Source: Promethearchaeota archaeon
Lineage (GTDB): Archaea > Asgardarchaeota > Lokiarchaeia > Sigyniarchaeales > SOKP01
NCBI GenBank assembly: GCA_019894975.1
Contig: JAGXNO010000007.1
Coordinates: forward strand, 30,270 to 94,269
DNA: 64,000 bases
Direction of reading: 5' to 3'
The translations under genes and the position numbers were made by a program. This document shows positions 1-11,066 of this stretch, in pieces. Position 1 is the first letter of the stretch, and every line of letters starts with the position of its first letter. The notes under the pieces were generated by a model. It did not search any database. It was given only the letters and a program-made list of their open reading frames with translations, and was not told the DNA's origin.

Positions 1-2280
1 GAGTTTAATAGGCGATGCAGTCAATTAATACTTACATTCAAAGAGGGTAGCAGTATCTATGATCTTAGGGATTTGGAAGGTACAAAATCGATTGTTAAAG
101 ATATAGCAAGTGATATTCAAGTCGCTATTGGAATTAAGGAGTATAATATTGATTTACCAAAATTACGAGTTTTAGGAAGGGCAGAGTTTGTGAGTGTATT
201 AATTGTTATCGTTTTTATTTTTGTATCTATTGTAGCAATGCTCATCTCTGGAGTTTTAATTAACGGAATTTTAAAAACCTCAGTAGAAGAGAAAATAAGA
301 GAATATGGTATATTTCGCACACTAGGTGCAAATAAGAAATATAGCCTAGCAATTGTCTTAATGCAAGGATTTTTGTTATGCAATTTAGGCACAATATCAG
401 GAATAGTTGTTGCAGACTTGATATCTAGGTTTGTAATAATACCATTTGCAAATACAGTAGTATCAACATCCACAATAGGTTTTACTAGAATATCATTTTC
501 ATTTAGTTTAACTTCAATATTAATATCTTACGCAATGGGAATAGGTGTTGGAATGATTGTGAGCATATCTCCAGCCTTGAAGGCAATGCGACTTCAACTA
601 ATTGAATCAATTCATCCGTATCGCCATGAAGATACGTTATATCGTTTACAAAAAAGAAGTTCAGTTAACTATAAAATAATTCTTGTTGGTATTATTCTAG
701 CAATAAATGGGGGTTTTGTTTTTTATTTCATTCCGAGGTTATTAATTTCTAATGATTCAAATCTATTTGCAGGAGTATTAATCGCTGTATTATTGCTATT
801 TAACATAGGTTTGACTTTAGCTGGTTTAGGTTTGATACCAATTGTTTTAAGATTTGTGATACAAGTCTTTAGACCTCTTGCAGGGAGGTTACATAACGTA
901 ATTAAAATTTTCGTATTTCGATATCAGAGAAGAAATTCAAGTACAGTAATGATTTTTGCATTATCTTTTTCTTTTGTAATTTTTACATCTACTTTAATAA
1001 ATACTCTTTCAGCACAATCAGCAGCAAATACTCAATTAACATATGGTTCAGATTTAGTTATAGAAACCTCCGGTTGGGAAGAACCTGACGAATCATATAT
1101 GGGAGGATTAGGGGGGGGTCCCTTTTTTCCTCTGTCTATCAATGATGGAGATTTAAGAACTAATGATCTACAAATTCAACAAATATCTATAAATATTGAT
1201 AAAGTTATGACGATAGAATTTGAGGAACAATTACTTTCAATTGATGGAATTGAAAAAGTGTCTTGTGTTATTGCAAAACCTTATCAGTTAACTCAAATCT
1301 ATTCTGAAACTGATAAAGAGTTCAGTGCGGAAATAGAAGATTATACTACAAGTCAAGAAATTACCCTTATTGGAATTGATGAGGAATATCTATACACTGT
1401 TAAAAGGCAATATATTGAAATGACTTCAGGAAGTGTAGAAAGTGCATTTAATAATTTATTTAATGATGAAGATGAGTATACCTGTATTATTTCTGAAGCA
1501 ATTGCAACCGGACTTAATTTACGAATAAGAGATTCAATTAGAATAGTAATCCACAGAGGAGATGAATTAGAAGTTTACTTATTTACGATTGTTGGGATTG
1601 CTAAAAGTATTCCAGGATTTCCTTTTGAATTTGGAGTATCGAATATGCAAGCAATAATGAGTGGTGTTTTAATTTCCCAGAACACATATTTAGAAGTTTT
1701 AGATATACCCCCAATACCATATGTTGATAGAATATTTATTAAATTACGAGAAGATGGTATTGTTTCCCCTTATTATATTGAGGAAATTATTAATGAACTT
1801 TATATAGCAGACTACAACTATAATTTATATAATCTCGAAAGACTAATAACTCAACAGCAATCTGCTTTTTTTATAATAGATACTTTATTTACCTTGATCA
1901 CGATGACTACTGTTTTTATTTGTATTTTTGGATTACTTTCTTCATCCTATTCAACAATAATTGAAAGGAAAAAGGAAGTTGGTATTATAAGAACACTAGG
2001 GTTAAAAGGGAGGGAAATAAATCGTTTGTTCATAATTGAATCATTAATAATAATGTTAAGTAGTGGAACGATAGGAATAATTGTTGGATGGCTTTCTGCG
2101 TGGATAGTAACCTCAAATTTAAGCGTATTAACGGGTGAGCCAAACGTAATATATGTTCCGTGGTTTAATATAATTTTAATATATTTTATTTCAATATTTA
2201 TGATACTAATAGGAATGAAATTACTTTTACGTAAAGTCCGAAAAAAAAAAATAGTAGATATCTATAGAGAGACGATGTGA
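1..2280 (+). CDS. FtsX-type (MacB-like) ABC transporter permease, 5'-truncated
   Basis: The frame is open from base 1, so the N-terminus lies outside the window; TTG at 73 is only an internal codon. The visible part has two FtsX blocks. The first has membrane segments near bases 185-265, 345-430 and 480-570 and the signature VEEKIREYGIFRTLGANKK. The second has segments near 1870-1945, 2035-2110 and 2165-2230 and the signature ERKKEVGIIRTLGLKGREI. Extra membrane segments lie at about 660-1010, and a large extracellular region at about 1015-1865. Proteins of this family are the membrane half of ABC systems that act on substrates outside the membrane or transmit force (MacB, LolCE, FtsX). No ATPase gene is visible; it may lie upstream. 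A paralogue is encoded at 11067. The surface protein gene starts 4 bases after this stop, so the genes are probably one operon. Family call is firm, substrate unknown. Confidence 0.85.
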   Translation, partial: EFNRRCSQLILTFKEGSSIYDLRDLEGTKSIVKDIASDIQVAIGIKEYNIDLPKLRVLGRAEFVSVLIVIVFIFVSIVAMLISGVLINGILKTSVEEKIREYGIFRTLGANKKYSLAIVLMQGFLLCNLGTISGIVVADLISRFVIIPFANTVVSTSTIGFTRISFSFSLTSILISYAMGIGVGMIVSISPALKAMRLQLIESIHPYRHEDTLYRLQKRSSVNYKIILVGIILAINGGFVFYFIPRLLISNDSNLFAGVLIAVLLLFNIGLTLAGLGLIPIVLRFVIQVFRPLAGRLHNVIKIFVFRYQRRNSSTVMIFALSFSFVIFTSTLINTLSAQSAANTQLTYGSDLVIETSGWEEPDESYMGGLGGGPFFPLSINDGDLRTNDLQIQQISINIDKVMTIEFEEQLLSIDGIEKVSCVIAKPYQLTQIYSETDKEFSAEIEDYTTSQEITLIGIDEEYLYTVKRQYIEMTSGSVESAFNNLFNDEDEYTCIISEAIATGLNLRIRDSIRIVIHRGDELEVYLFTIVGIAKSIPGFPFEFGVSNMQAIMSGVLISQNTYLEVLDIPPIPYVDRIFIKLREDGIVSPYYIEEIINELYIADYNYNLYNLERLITQQQSAFFIIDTLFTLITMTTVFICIFGLLSSSYSTIIERKKEVGIIRTLGLKGREINRLFIIESLIIMLSSGTIGIIVGWLSAWIVTSNLSVLTGEPNVIYVPWFNIILIYFISIFMILIGMKLLLRKVRKKKIVDIYRETM

Positions 2281-2284
2281 GGTT

Positions 2285-5200
2285 ATGTTAACTATGAAAA
2301 CATTAAAAAGATCAATCAAAATTATTCTAATTCTCATAATCCTCATTGCCCCCTTATATTTCAATATTAATTTAATAAAGTTGAAGTCTAAAGGAATAGA
2401 TGAAAATAAAAATGATTTCTTAAGATCTACGGATATTGCTGGAACAGATCTTTATGCTGAGCAAATTGAAGTATATGTAGCGGGAAACAAATCTATCATC
2501 AAGCAATCCCTCTTTTCAAATGACACTAATATTTTTTCTCAATTCGATTTAAATGATCCTGCTTTCTATAAATGTAATGTATTAATTAGTGCTTCAAACA
2601 CTCTCAAACCAGATATATTCCCAATTCCTTTAACAGAAAGTATGATCCCTGATCAGTTTGCTTCAGGATTCAATAGATTTGTGGGATTCTTATATTATGA
2701 TGATGAAGTTATTTCAAGTGATGCAAATTCAAGAGCTGAAAGGGCATTAGAGATTATTCGTAGGAAATTTCAAATTGACCTTATCATAGTTAATGTATCT
2801 GAACCCAATTTTTTTCCTTTTGTAGGAGATTATCCTGATTGGGCTCTTTTACTTAATGAACTTACTAATAATCTACCAATGGATGGATATTGGAAAGCCT
2901 TAGATCTTTCTCGCTTAACTAGTGAAGAATATTTCAATAACCATCATTTATCCTCTACATTTATAATTTTAAATTCTTTAAACTTTTTCGAAGGTGATTT
3001 CGAGATTACTACTTCTCAATTAGACTTTAGTATTAATTCCCTTGATTTATCTTTCTTGGAGAATATAGAAAATAATGAACTCATTGAACAATTTAATAAT
3101 ATTTTAGATAATTATGGTGAGATACTCAATGCTACTATTTCAGAGGATGAATTGGAGCAATTTTTTGAAATTCTAAATTCATTTACTTTATTGAATAATT
3201 CTCATTATACTAATTTAGTAATACAATATGAGGGATTGCCCGAGGGAATATCTGAAATAAAGGAAAATCAGTATAGGTTTGATCTATGGGATGCCATTGG
3301 TTATCATGGTGAACCTCTTGCACCCAGTGAGAAAATTTATATTGCTCTTGTAGGTGCTTTTATGACAGATATTGAGATTAATATATTATGTACTGAAATT
3401 GTAGACACAACCCCGGTTAATTTCGAATTTTATGATTATCTTTTGGAGCAAATTGGACTAATTTTTTATCTTGCTGGTATTGAATTCGATATACAAGCGC
3501 TTAAAGAATATTCATTTGAATTGTATTGGGTAAATGAAGAGGGGTTCAAGAATACTTATATTAAACCTGTTAATGTAGGTGATCCTTATGATATAGTTAA
3601 TTTACTCCAACAGTTAGGTTTTAAAGGTTTTTCTTATATTCCTACTGGAATCGTAAATCCGTTTGAAGATTTTTCAATTACTTATAATATTTCGAATTCA
3701 GAACCCAATTTATTACTTCGAAAAGAACTTGTCGGAGATAATGCTTCCTATGGAGCATTTCGAGATTTCTCGTATTATATATCTGCTGAAAATGTAGGAA
3801 ACACTACTAGTTGGGGATATCCAACCCCAATTCCTCTAGAACTTAACGATTTCTTTTTACTTTTAACATTAGGTAATCAACCATTAGCAGATGAATTAAA
3901 TAGTGTACTTTGGGATGTAATTCGCATTGAATACCCTAATCAATATAGTTCCTTGGAGGATTTTTTTAACTTTGATGAAGATCCTCTTATTTTTTATTTT
4001 GATTCTCTAGGTACAGGAGTTTACGATACATTTTTTCCAGATATATTGGATTTTACCAATTTATGGCCTTACAACGATAAAATAGAGAATATTATTGATA
4101 TAATTGTGGTAGGTTATCCGCAATTAATTAGCACCTTAGCAATATTAGGTTTATCTACTGAAGACCTTAGGAATATATTTACTAATAATAATAGTATATG
4201 GAATGATGAAAACTGGAAAATAGAGCCAGGAAATAATATTTCTTACTATCTCCACAATGTTTCAATCAGCGAAATAGATTCTTTTACTCCAATATTTTCT
4301 AATAATTTTACCATAGGAACTGACCCTCAGACTCCTGAGATAATTTATGGAACATCAATTAATGGAACTATCCCTGAAATGGCACTCTCGATGGATACAG
4401 AAAAATGGGTTATAGAATCGGTTGAAAGGCTTTTAAATCAAAGAATTGAACTAAATTTCGTTTTTAGAAATGATACTTTACTGGATTTAAAGAAGGATCC
4501 TTTAGAAATGGTTTCAATCATTATTAATTTTAGTGCCCCAGATTCGTTAGATTCATTAGATTTTGAAATTTATAATTTTGAGCTTGAGGAATTTGAAAAT
4601 TTGGAGCCTTATTTAACGTCTTTTGAAAATAACTCATGGAAATTCTCAATTGTTAACAATAATAATAGCTTAGATTGGTTATTTTATCCATTAGAACAAG
4701 ATAATCATACTATGCTTTTCAAACTTAGAGGAATTGATTCTGATAATTTTAATATATCTATTAATGACCTTGATGTAGAATTTTCAACACGTGATATAAA
4801 TATTAATGAAGATTCAGGTTCAAGAGTTGTTTACGGCTCTAGTACAGGTAATGTTCAATATGAAAGAAGATCTAATTCCATATCATTGAGCAATTATGAT
4901 ATGGCATCAATTATCCTCACTTCTTCTCTAGATAGTTATAGTTCAAAAGAAGGAGATCTTAATAATTATCATCTTAATCTCAAAAATATTGGTTCTAGAC
5001 CTGCTGAGAATATTTCAATTTCTTTAAAAATTCCAGGGATAGTAGGAAATACCGGCAATTTCATACTTGAAAATGGTAATTTAACACATTTTATATCAAA
5101 GTTGGAGCCATTTGAAAATAGAACAATTAATTTTTCTTTTTACGTGCCGAATACAAGGACCATTAGTGAAATATCAATAACGTATAATAACCCTAAAAAC

Positions 5201-6205
5201 GTTCAGGGAGGAATTTCGTCTGAAATTGTTACCTTAACCAATGAAGTTTATGTATCAGCACCACTAGATTATGAGAATAAATTTCCTTTTGTAAGATTAT
5301 TAGAAATCAAATGTGATTATGACAATACCTTGCTTAATCAAAGTTTGTTTAACTTTACTTATAGTCTAAAAAGTTTTAATCCTAATGGAATTAAAACACC
5401 AGATATTAACATATCTATATATGACCAGATCGGAGATCTTAGGAGAGTAGATACTAATGACTTATATTTTGAAGACTTAGAATTTAATGAAACAATTTCA
5501 TTTAATATAACAATTAGTAAAACTGGATGGAGAGGATATTACTATCCTGCAATAAATTATATTGAAAGTTCAGAAGCTAAAACTATTCAAATCTTAAGCT
5601 CCTCATCAAGTATACTCGGAGTAATTAATTTTTCAATAACTAAATATGTAGATAAAGAGCATATTAGAATTGGGGAAGAAATAACTGTATTCATCGAAGT
5701 CAAAAATACAGGTACCTTAAAAGTAGAAGATATCACGGTCAGAGATACAACTAGTTATTCCCAATCAGATTTTATGTTAATTAACGGCAAATTAATTAAT
5801 CTTATAAATAGCTTAGAACCTGGAGAAATTGTCTCAATAAATTATACAATTCGAGCAAGGAAACAAGGTATAGTCACTTTAAAACCAGCTTTCCTTGAAT
5901 TTTATTATTTATATAAATTAGAGTTATTTTCTAATAATGTTTTCATCAAAGTCAACTCATCTCCATTTGATCAATCTGTCTATATTATAGTCGCTGGAAT
6001 TGTGGCTATCACTATTCTTTTAATATATTATAGTCAAAATTCTAGATATAAAAAGAGTAAAGATAAGTTAGAAAGAAGAGAAAAGCTTATATTAAAGATG
6101 GATTCAAGAGAAGCAATTATGGGAACAAAACCCACCTTAAGAGACCAATTAAGATTTTTATCGAGATCTACCAAAGAAAAAAATGATGTGGGGAGGAAAT
6201 TATGA
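2285..6205 (+). CDS. Large membrane-anchored surface protein with CARDB/DUF11-like repeats
   Basis: A 1306-residue protein with a hydrophobic N-terminal signal or anchor (about residues 8-30), a very long Asn/Ile/Ser-rich extracellular part, and one C-terminal membrane segment (about 1235-1255) followed by a charged cytoplasmic tail of about 50 residues. Two stretches near residues 880-970 and 1115-1210 have the pattern of CARDB or DUF11 beta-sandwiches (for example VFIEVKNTGTLKVEDITV and LEPGEIVSINYTI). These folds are common in archaeal S-layer-associated proteins. It lies between an FtsX permease and a secreted protease, with a 4-base overlap to the protease, so it is likely the extracytoplasmic partner of that system. 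GAGG at 2279-2282 is too close to ATG 2285; ATG at 2294 is the better-spaced alternative start. No enzyme motif was seen. Confidence 0.75.
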   Translation: MLTMKTLKRSIKIILILIILIAPLYFNINLIKLKSKGIDENKNDFLRSTDIAGTDLYAEQIEVYVAGNKSIIKQSLFSNDTNIFSQFDLNDPAFYKCNVLISASNTLKPDIFPIPLTESMIPDQFASGFNRFVGFLYYDDEVISSDANSRAERALEIIRRKFQIDLIIVNVSEPNFFPFVGDYPDWALLLNELTNNLPMDGYWKALDLSRLTSEEYFNNHHLSSTFIILNSLNFFEGDFEITTSQLDFSINSLDLSFLENIENNELIEQFNNILDNYGEILNATISEDELEQFFEILNSFTLLNNSHYTNLVIQYEGLPEGISEIKENQYRFDLWDAIGYHGEPLAPSEKIYIALVGAFMTDIEINILCTEIVDTTPVNFEFYDYLLEQIGLIFYLAGIEFDIQALKEYSFELYWVNEEGFKNTYIKPVNVGDPYDIVNLLQQLGFKGFSYIPTGIVNPFEDFSITYNISNSEPNLLLRKELVGDNASYGAFRDFSYYISAENVGNTTSWGYPTPIPLELNDFFLLLTLGNQPLADELNSVLWDVIRIEYPNQYSSLEDFFNFDEDPLIFYFDSLGTGVYDTFFPDILDFTNLWPYNDKIENIIDIIVVGYPQLISTLAILGLSTEDLRNIFTNNNSIWNDENWKIEPGNNISYYLHNVSISEIDSFTPIFSNNFTIGTDPQTPEIIYGTSINGTIPEMALSMDTEKWVIESVERLLNQRIELNFVFRNDTLLDLKKDPLEMVSIIINFSAPDSLDSLDFEIYNFELEEFENLEPYLTSFENNSWKFSIVNNNNSLDWLFYPLEQDNHTMLFKLRGIDSDNFNISINDLDVEFSTRDININEDSGSRVVYGSSTGNVQYERRSNSISLSNYDMASIILTSSLDSYSSKEGDLNNYHLNLKNIGSRPAENISISLKIPGIVGNTGNFILENGNLTHFISKLEPFENRTINFSFYVPNTRTISEISITYNNPKNVQGGISSEIVTLTNEVYVSAPLDYENKFPFVRLLEIKCDYDNTLLNQSLFNFTYSLKSFNPNGIKTPDINISIYDQIGDLRRVDTNDLYFEDLEFNETISFNITISKTGWRGYYYPAINYIESSEAKTIQILSSSSSILGVINFSITKYVDKEHIRIGEEITVFIEVKNTGTLKVEDITVRDTTSYSQSDFMLINGKLINLINSLEPGEIVSINYTIRARKQGIVTLKPAFLEFYYLYKLELFSNNVFIKVNSSPFDQSVYIIVAGIVAITILLIYYSQNSRYKKSKDKLERREKLILKMDSREAIMGTKPTLRDQLRFLSRSTKEKNDVGRKL

Positions 6206-9200
6206 TGCCAAATAAACGATCAAAAGCACTACTTATAGTTTTTAGTCTATTAGCCACATTTTTCTACTCGAACTTATTGGTTTTTCAATTATCTCAAAGT
6301 TCTTCTAGTGCTCCAGAATTTGATTTTAAAAATGATTATATTTCATCCTCAAGTAGTTTTCAAAAAGAAATTATTGTGTACTTCAATAAATCTACATACA
6401 ACAACTCTGTCATTTCAAAATTTAATTACTATGGAGGAACAATTCAAGATGAATGGAATAATTTATTTTCTTCTTTTTCTGGCTTTGCGGGGATTATTCC
6501 TTCAGAACAAAATAAGACACTATTCCATAATGAATTCCTTGATGCCCAAATAGAAAATAATGAGATTTTGGAAACTTTAATGAATTATGCTTCGATTCAA
6601 TCAGGAGCAATCAATTCCAGTTGGTTTTTAAATGGATACAAAGGGGAAACAAATTGTTCCATTGCCGTGTTAGATACAGGGATTAATCCAACTCATACTT
6701 TTTTTCCAAATGGATATGACCATACTGATCTCAGAGGAGATATTGTTGGTTGGGAGAATCTAATTAATCCTAATCCTATATCTGATGAAAATGGTCATGG
6801 AACATATATATCTTCAATAATTTCTGGTACTGGTAATTATGAATATAATTCAACTAATCCTATATCGTTAAAAATTAACGGAAACTATTCTCATACAGAG
6901 CTGTTTGAAGAATCCTCTCCTGCGAAAAATTATAGTCTAAAAATTCTTTCATTTAATGCTAGCACTCCTGATTCAGAGATTTTAGTAAATTCGTCATGGA
7001 ATTTGCAAAGCAGTGGAATAGATGATCTATGGTTCGAATTGTTTTATGAAAATAATTTGGTAGGATATTCTCATAACCTAAACACAGATGTAAATTATAT
7101 TATAAATTATACAATTCCTCAAAATGAGATTGGGATCTATGATTTATATATAAAATACCATAAACAATTTCAAAAAATTCCTGTATTTTCGTTTAGGACC
7201 TCAACACGCTATTATCCTGAATTTTTTATCAAGGATTATAGATACAACACTGGAATAGCAAATGGAACAAAGATAGCTTCCTATAAAATTCTTAATCAGT
7301 CTGGAATGGGATATTCTTCAGATTTAATCTCTGCTTTAGCTCATGTTATCAAAAATAGAACTGCATATCACATTATTAGTGTTTGTTTGAGTATCGGTAC
7401 AATAGGGGATGATGTGGGAGCAATTAATAATGCAATAAATGAGGTTATTAAAAATGGTGTTTTGGTTGTTATTGCTGCAGGAAATTCAGGGATTGAAACG
7501 TCGGATGCTTTGAATAAATTAGCAACAAACGAAAATGCAATTGTAGTTGGAGCAATAAATGACAAAGATCAAGTTGCTTCTTTTAGTAGCATGGGGAAAA
7601 TAGCAGGAAATACTCTTAAACCTGATATTGTTGCTCCAGGGGGTAGTCTATTATCTGGACACCGAACTATAAACTCTGCTGGTGAAGAATCAAATGAAAT
7701 AACAACAGGTTATGGTACTTCTATTGCTGCAGCTATAGTATCAGGAGCAATAAATTTACTGATTGAGGCTAAATGGGTAAATTGGAATCAATGGGATCAA
7801 ATGAACATTTCTGAATCGGTTAAATATCTTAAAGCAATCTTATTAATGACTGCTTCAGAAACGGGTATGCTAAGAGAAGATGACCCAAATACGATAGAGG
7901 ATGAAAGTACTTATTCACCAACAACATCTTTTGCTCCTTTTACTTATGGTTTAAAAGATATTCATGAAGGATATGGAAGAGTAAATATTCAGGCGGCTAT
8001 TGATGCAATTTCTAAAACTTTTGAAGTTAATACATCTGTTAATGGGAATCTGATGAACTCTCAAGAAGATCCGATAGGTTCTCACGTGTTTGCTCGTAAA
8101 ATAGAACTAATAGAAGGTTACCAGTATCTCTTTAATCTCTCTGATGTAGATGCAGAGGATGATTTTGATTTATATTTATTTTCAAATACATCAAATCAAT
8201 ATGGAGAACCTATTTTACTAGAGTCTTCAAGAAAATGGTATGGGGATTTTGATTATTTTTATTTTACCCCAAAAAATAATCAAACAAACTGTATCATCAC
8301 GATTAAAGCAATTGAAGGAAATTCTCAGTTTTCTTTGAATGTCTCAGTGGTTGAAAATCTTTTTGAACCTGAATTAAGAATTCCAGAAATTAATTATTTT
8401 GGTGGTGTTAAAAACACAACAATAATGAGCTTTCAGGAATTTTTTGGAAATGAGCCGAATAAAAATTACAGCATTGATAGCTATAGATTTTATATTGAAT
8501 ATTATGACAATGACACCTCAAACATTCCACCTCAGGAGGTTTATGTATCAATTATGGGGATTTCCACAAACTATACCTTAACAAAGTTTAATCCTCTTGA
8601 TAATAATTTTACCAACGGAGCGCTCTACATAAGTGACTATATATCTTTCCCAAGATCTGGTTTGTTTCAATATTTTTTTATCACAAGTGATGGGAAATTT
8701 ATTACTAGGTATCCAAAAATGGGTTTTTTTAATATCACAATTGAATTTCCAACAGATAGTGTCCAATTTCCTTTTGAACATGATTTCGACGATGGCTTGG
8801 GTAATTGGACATATACTGGAACGGGTTGGAATGTATTGAATCAGTCCAATAATAAAGATAATCGATCAAGAATTTATCAAGATTCTTGGAATTCATTATA
8901 TTTTGGTACTCATCATAATTTTCCAGAAAATTATACTTATCAACCAATTAGAATAACAGAAGACCCTTCCCTAAATGGATCTTTAATTAGCCCTCTTTAT
9001 AATTTGACTCAAATTAATGAGAATAAAACACAACCATTTGCTAAATTTGGTTTAAGAGTTAGTATCAATTCAGGTGATTTCGTAAATTTACAAATAAATT
9101 TAAATTGGACCGGATGGTTGACACTCAGGACTTACACTGATGAAGAAAGCGATTGGTCTATGGAAGAAATTAACCTTACGGATTACATTGGTTATTTTGT

Positions 9201-11034
9201 TCAATTTAAATTTGAAACTAATTTAGATAATACATTTGACCCCATAAATTATAAAGGATTCATCCTAGATTATTTTTCCATAACGAATTATACCAATCAT
9301 CACTCACCTTTAATTAAATTCAATTTAGATAAAAATATACCAATTACACATGAATCTAAATTTCATCAATTTGTAGTTTCATGCGAATATTTTGATTTAG
9401 ATAATAACTATCCCGAATACATCTATCTTGAAATGGATACCAAAAATTACACTATGTATAATATTTATGGAGATTGGAACGCTAACTCCTCTCAAGTAGA
9501 AGATTATGGTATCTTATTCTTAAGATCCTTAATATTTGAAGAAATTGTAAACCAATCTTTCCGTTTTCATATTTCAGATGGTAAATTTATGAACACTACA
9601 CATTGGTATAATTTAAATAACTCTATTTTTCAATTTATTGAACCTATTCCGTTAGAATTTAATGTAATGCAAGATCAAAAGTTTATAGGATATGAGTTTT
9701 CAAGTAGTAATTTGTCAGATTATTATGTATTGGGTGTTCCTTTACCAAAAGAATTCAATGCTTGGTTAGGAGGGGATAACTCCTGGCATCCATTTGTACG
9801 TTTAGGAGAACACTTTATCTATGGGGGACTAGGACAAACTTATGGGAGTATTAATCAAGGTTATGGAAATAACTGGAATGCAAAATTAGTTACAAGAGTT
9901 CTTAGTTTAAAGAGCGAGTACAACATTTACCTTGAATTTAATCAGGAAATTTCGTTACAAAATGAATTCTTTCAACCCGATGATCAATTAGATCGATGTA
10001 TCGTGTCAATTTCAAAAGACTTTGGTTCCTCTTGGGAGATGCTCAAGGAATACACATACGATACAGAATCCCTTTTTGGAATAGAAAAGATTGACATAAC
10101 TGCATATTCAGGAGAGGATATAATGATTATGTTTACTCTAAACTCAAATAATGTAGTAATGGGTATAGGGTATGGTTGGTTAATAAATAACATATATATT
10201 GGTTATGATAAGACAACAGATTTTATCTCCCCTGAAGTAGAAATCATCAATCCTACAAACGAGACTACAGTTAAATCCCTCATTTCAATAAGAGCAAAAT
10301 TAACTGATGATATTGAAATAGATGAATCGAGAATATATGTGTTTCTCAATGATAAAAGTATTGACAGATCAAAGCTCATATTTAATAGTACAACGAATAT
10401 TTTAGAGTTTACTTGGAATACCAACAATGTTAAAGACGGTAGAGTTGAAATTAGAGTTGTAGTCTATGATAAAGCAGGAAATATTGCTGAAAATACTATT
10501 ATAGTGAGGGTAACTAATGGAAGATGGTGGAACCTGTGGGGACCGTATATAATTTTGGTAAGTTGTGTTATTGTTCTTAGCATTGGGTTATATCTTATCG
10601 CTGAAAAAAAAGGGAAATTCTGGGTAGAAAAAATAAAAGAAGGACGAGTAGAAAAAATTAGATTGGGTGACATAGACAAAGATCAGGCAATTAAAAGAAT
10701 AGAGCTTCTTGAACCAGATGAAGAATTGAAAAAGTCTTTAACACTCTATTGTAAATATTGCCGTTCGTGGTTTACTGCAGAAAAATTTGATATAATTTGT
10801 CCAAAGTGCAACCATGACCAAATTTACGCTGCCTATAATTGTTTAAATTGTGGGAGATGGTGGTGGAAAGATGAACCGGGTGAAAATTTTTACTGTAAAA
10901 GTAAGGGTTGTAAAGGAATCAGATTAATCAGGAGAGATAAAAAGGATGTTCAAGAGCTTTTAGCTCAAAAAGGTAAAATTTTAAGAAAATTTGATAGTGA
11001 AAAAAAAAAATTTAGTATTCTGAATGGTGATTGA
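6202..11034 (+). CDS. Subtilisin-like (S8) surface protease with C-terminal membrane anchor and cytoplasmic zinc ribbons
   Basis: A 1610-residue protein. After an N-terminal hydrophobic signal (about 8-30) and a prodomain-like stretch (about 55-100) comes a peptidase S8 domain with a complete catalytic set: Asp158 (AVLDTG), His199 (NGHGT), oxyanion Asn428 (AAGNSG) and Ser507 (GYGTSIAAA). About 130 residues rich in N-x-S/T sequons are inserted between the His and the rest of the domain (about 212-345). A long beta-rich region follows, then one membrane segment (about 1442-1467). The tail carries two zinc-ribbon-like Cys sets: 1517/1520/1533/1536 and 1547/1550/1565/1570. The start is well supported: GGGGAGG at 6190-6196, 5 bases before ATG, overlapping the previous stop. 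It likely matures or degrades surface proteins. The zinc-ribbon tail is unusual for a secreted protease. Confidence 0.9.
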   Translation: MMPNKRSKALLIVFSLLATFFYSNLLVFQLSQSSSSAPEFDFKNDYISSSSSFQKEIIVYFNKSTYNNSVISKFNYYGGTIQDEWNNLFSSFSGFAGIIPSEQNKTLFHNEFLDAQIENNEILETLMNYASIQSGAINSSWFLNGYKGETNCSIAVLDTGINPTHTFFPNGYDHTDLRGDIVGWENLINPNPISDENGHGTYISSIISGTGNYEYNSTNPISLKINGNYSHTELFEESSPAKNYSLKILSFNASTPDSEILVNSSWNLQSSGIDDLWFELFYENNLVGYSHNLNTDVNYIINYTIPQNEIGIYDLYIKYHKQFQKIPVFSFRTSTRYYPEFFIKDYRYNTGIANGTKIASYKILNQSGMGYSSDLISALAHVIKNRTAYHIISVCLSIGTIGDDVGAINNAINEVIKNGVLVVIAAGNSGIETSDALNKLATNENAIVVGAINDKDQVASFSSMGKIAGNTLKPDIVAPGGSLLSGHRTINSAGEESNEITTGYGTSIAAAIVSGAINLLIEAKWVNWNQWDQMNISESVKYLKAILLMTASETGMLREDDPNTIEDESTYSPTTSFAPFTYGLKDIHEGYGRVNIQAAIDAISKTFEVNTSVNGNLMNSQEDPIGSHVFARKIELIEGYQYLFNLSDVDAEDDFDLYLFSNTSNQYGEPILLESSRKWYGDFDYFYFTPKNNQTNCIITIKAIEGNSQFSLNVSVVENLFEPELRIPEINYFGGVKNTTIMSFQEFFGNEPNKNYSIDSYRFYIEYYDNDTSNIPPQEVYVSIMGISTNYTLTKFNPLDNNFTNGALYISDYISFPRSGLFQYFFITSDGKFITRYPKMGFFNITIEFPTDSVQFPFEHDFDDGLGNWTYTGTGWNVLNQSNNKDNRSRIYQDSWNSLYFGTHHNFPENYTYQPIRITEDPSLNGSLISPLYNLTQINENKTQPFAKFGLRVSINSGDFVNLQINLNWTGWLTLRTYTDEESDWSMEEINLTDYIGYFVQFKFETNLDNTFDPINYKGFILDYFSITNYTNHHSPLIKFNLDKNIPITHESKFHQFVVSCEYFDLDNNYPEYIYLEMDTKNYTMYNIYGDWNANSSQVEDYGILFLRSLIFEEIVNQSFRFHISDGKFMNTTHWYNLNNSIFQFIEPIPLEFNVMQDQKFIGYEFSSSNLSDYYVLGVPLPKEFNAWLGGDNSWHPFVRLGEHFIYGGLGQTYGSINQGYGNNWNAKLVTRVLSLKSEYNIYLEFNQEISLQNEFFQPDDQLDRCIVSISKDFGSSWEMLKEYTYDTESLFGIEKIDITAYSGEDIMIMFTLNSNNVVMGIGYGWLINNIYIGYDKTTDFISPEVEIINPTNETTVKSLISIRAKLTDDIEIDESRIYVFLNDKSIDRSKLIFNSTTNILEFTWNTNNVKDGRVEIRVVVYDKAGNIAENTIIVRVTNGRWWNLWGPYIILVSCVIVLSIGLYLIAEKKGKFWVEKIKEGRVEKIRLGDIDKDQAIKRIELLEPDEELKKSLTLYCKYCRSWFTAEKFDIICPKCNHDQIYAAYNCLNCGRWWWKDEPGENFYCKSKGCKGIRLIRRDKKDVQELLAQKGKILRKFDSEKKKFSILNGD

Positions 11035-11066
11035 AAAAATGATATTGCGGTGAGAAAAGCATAGAA

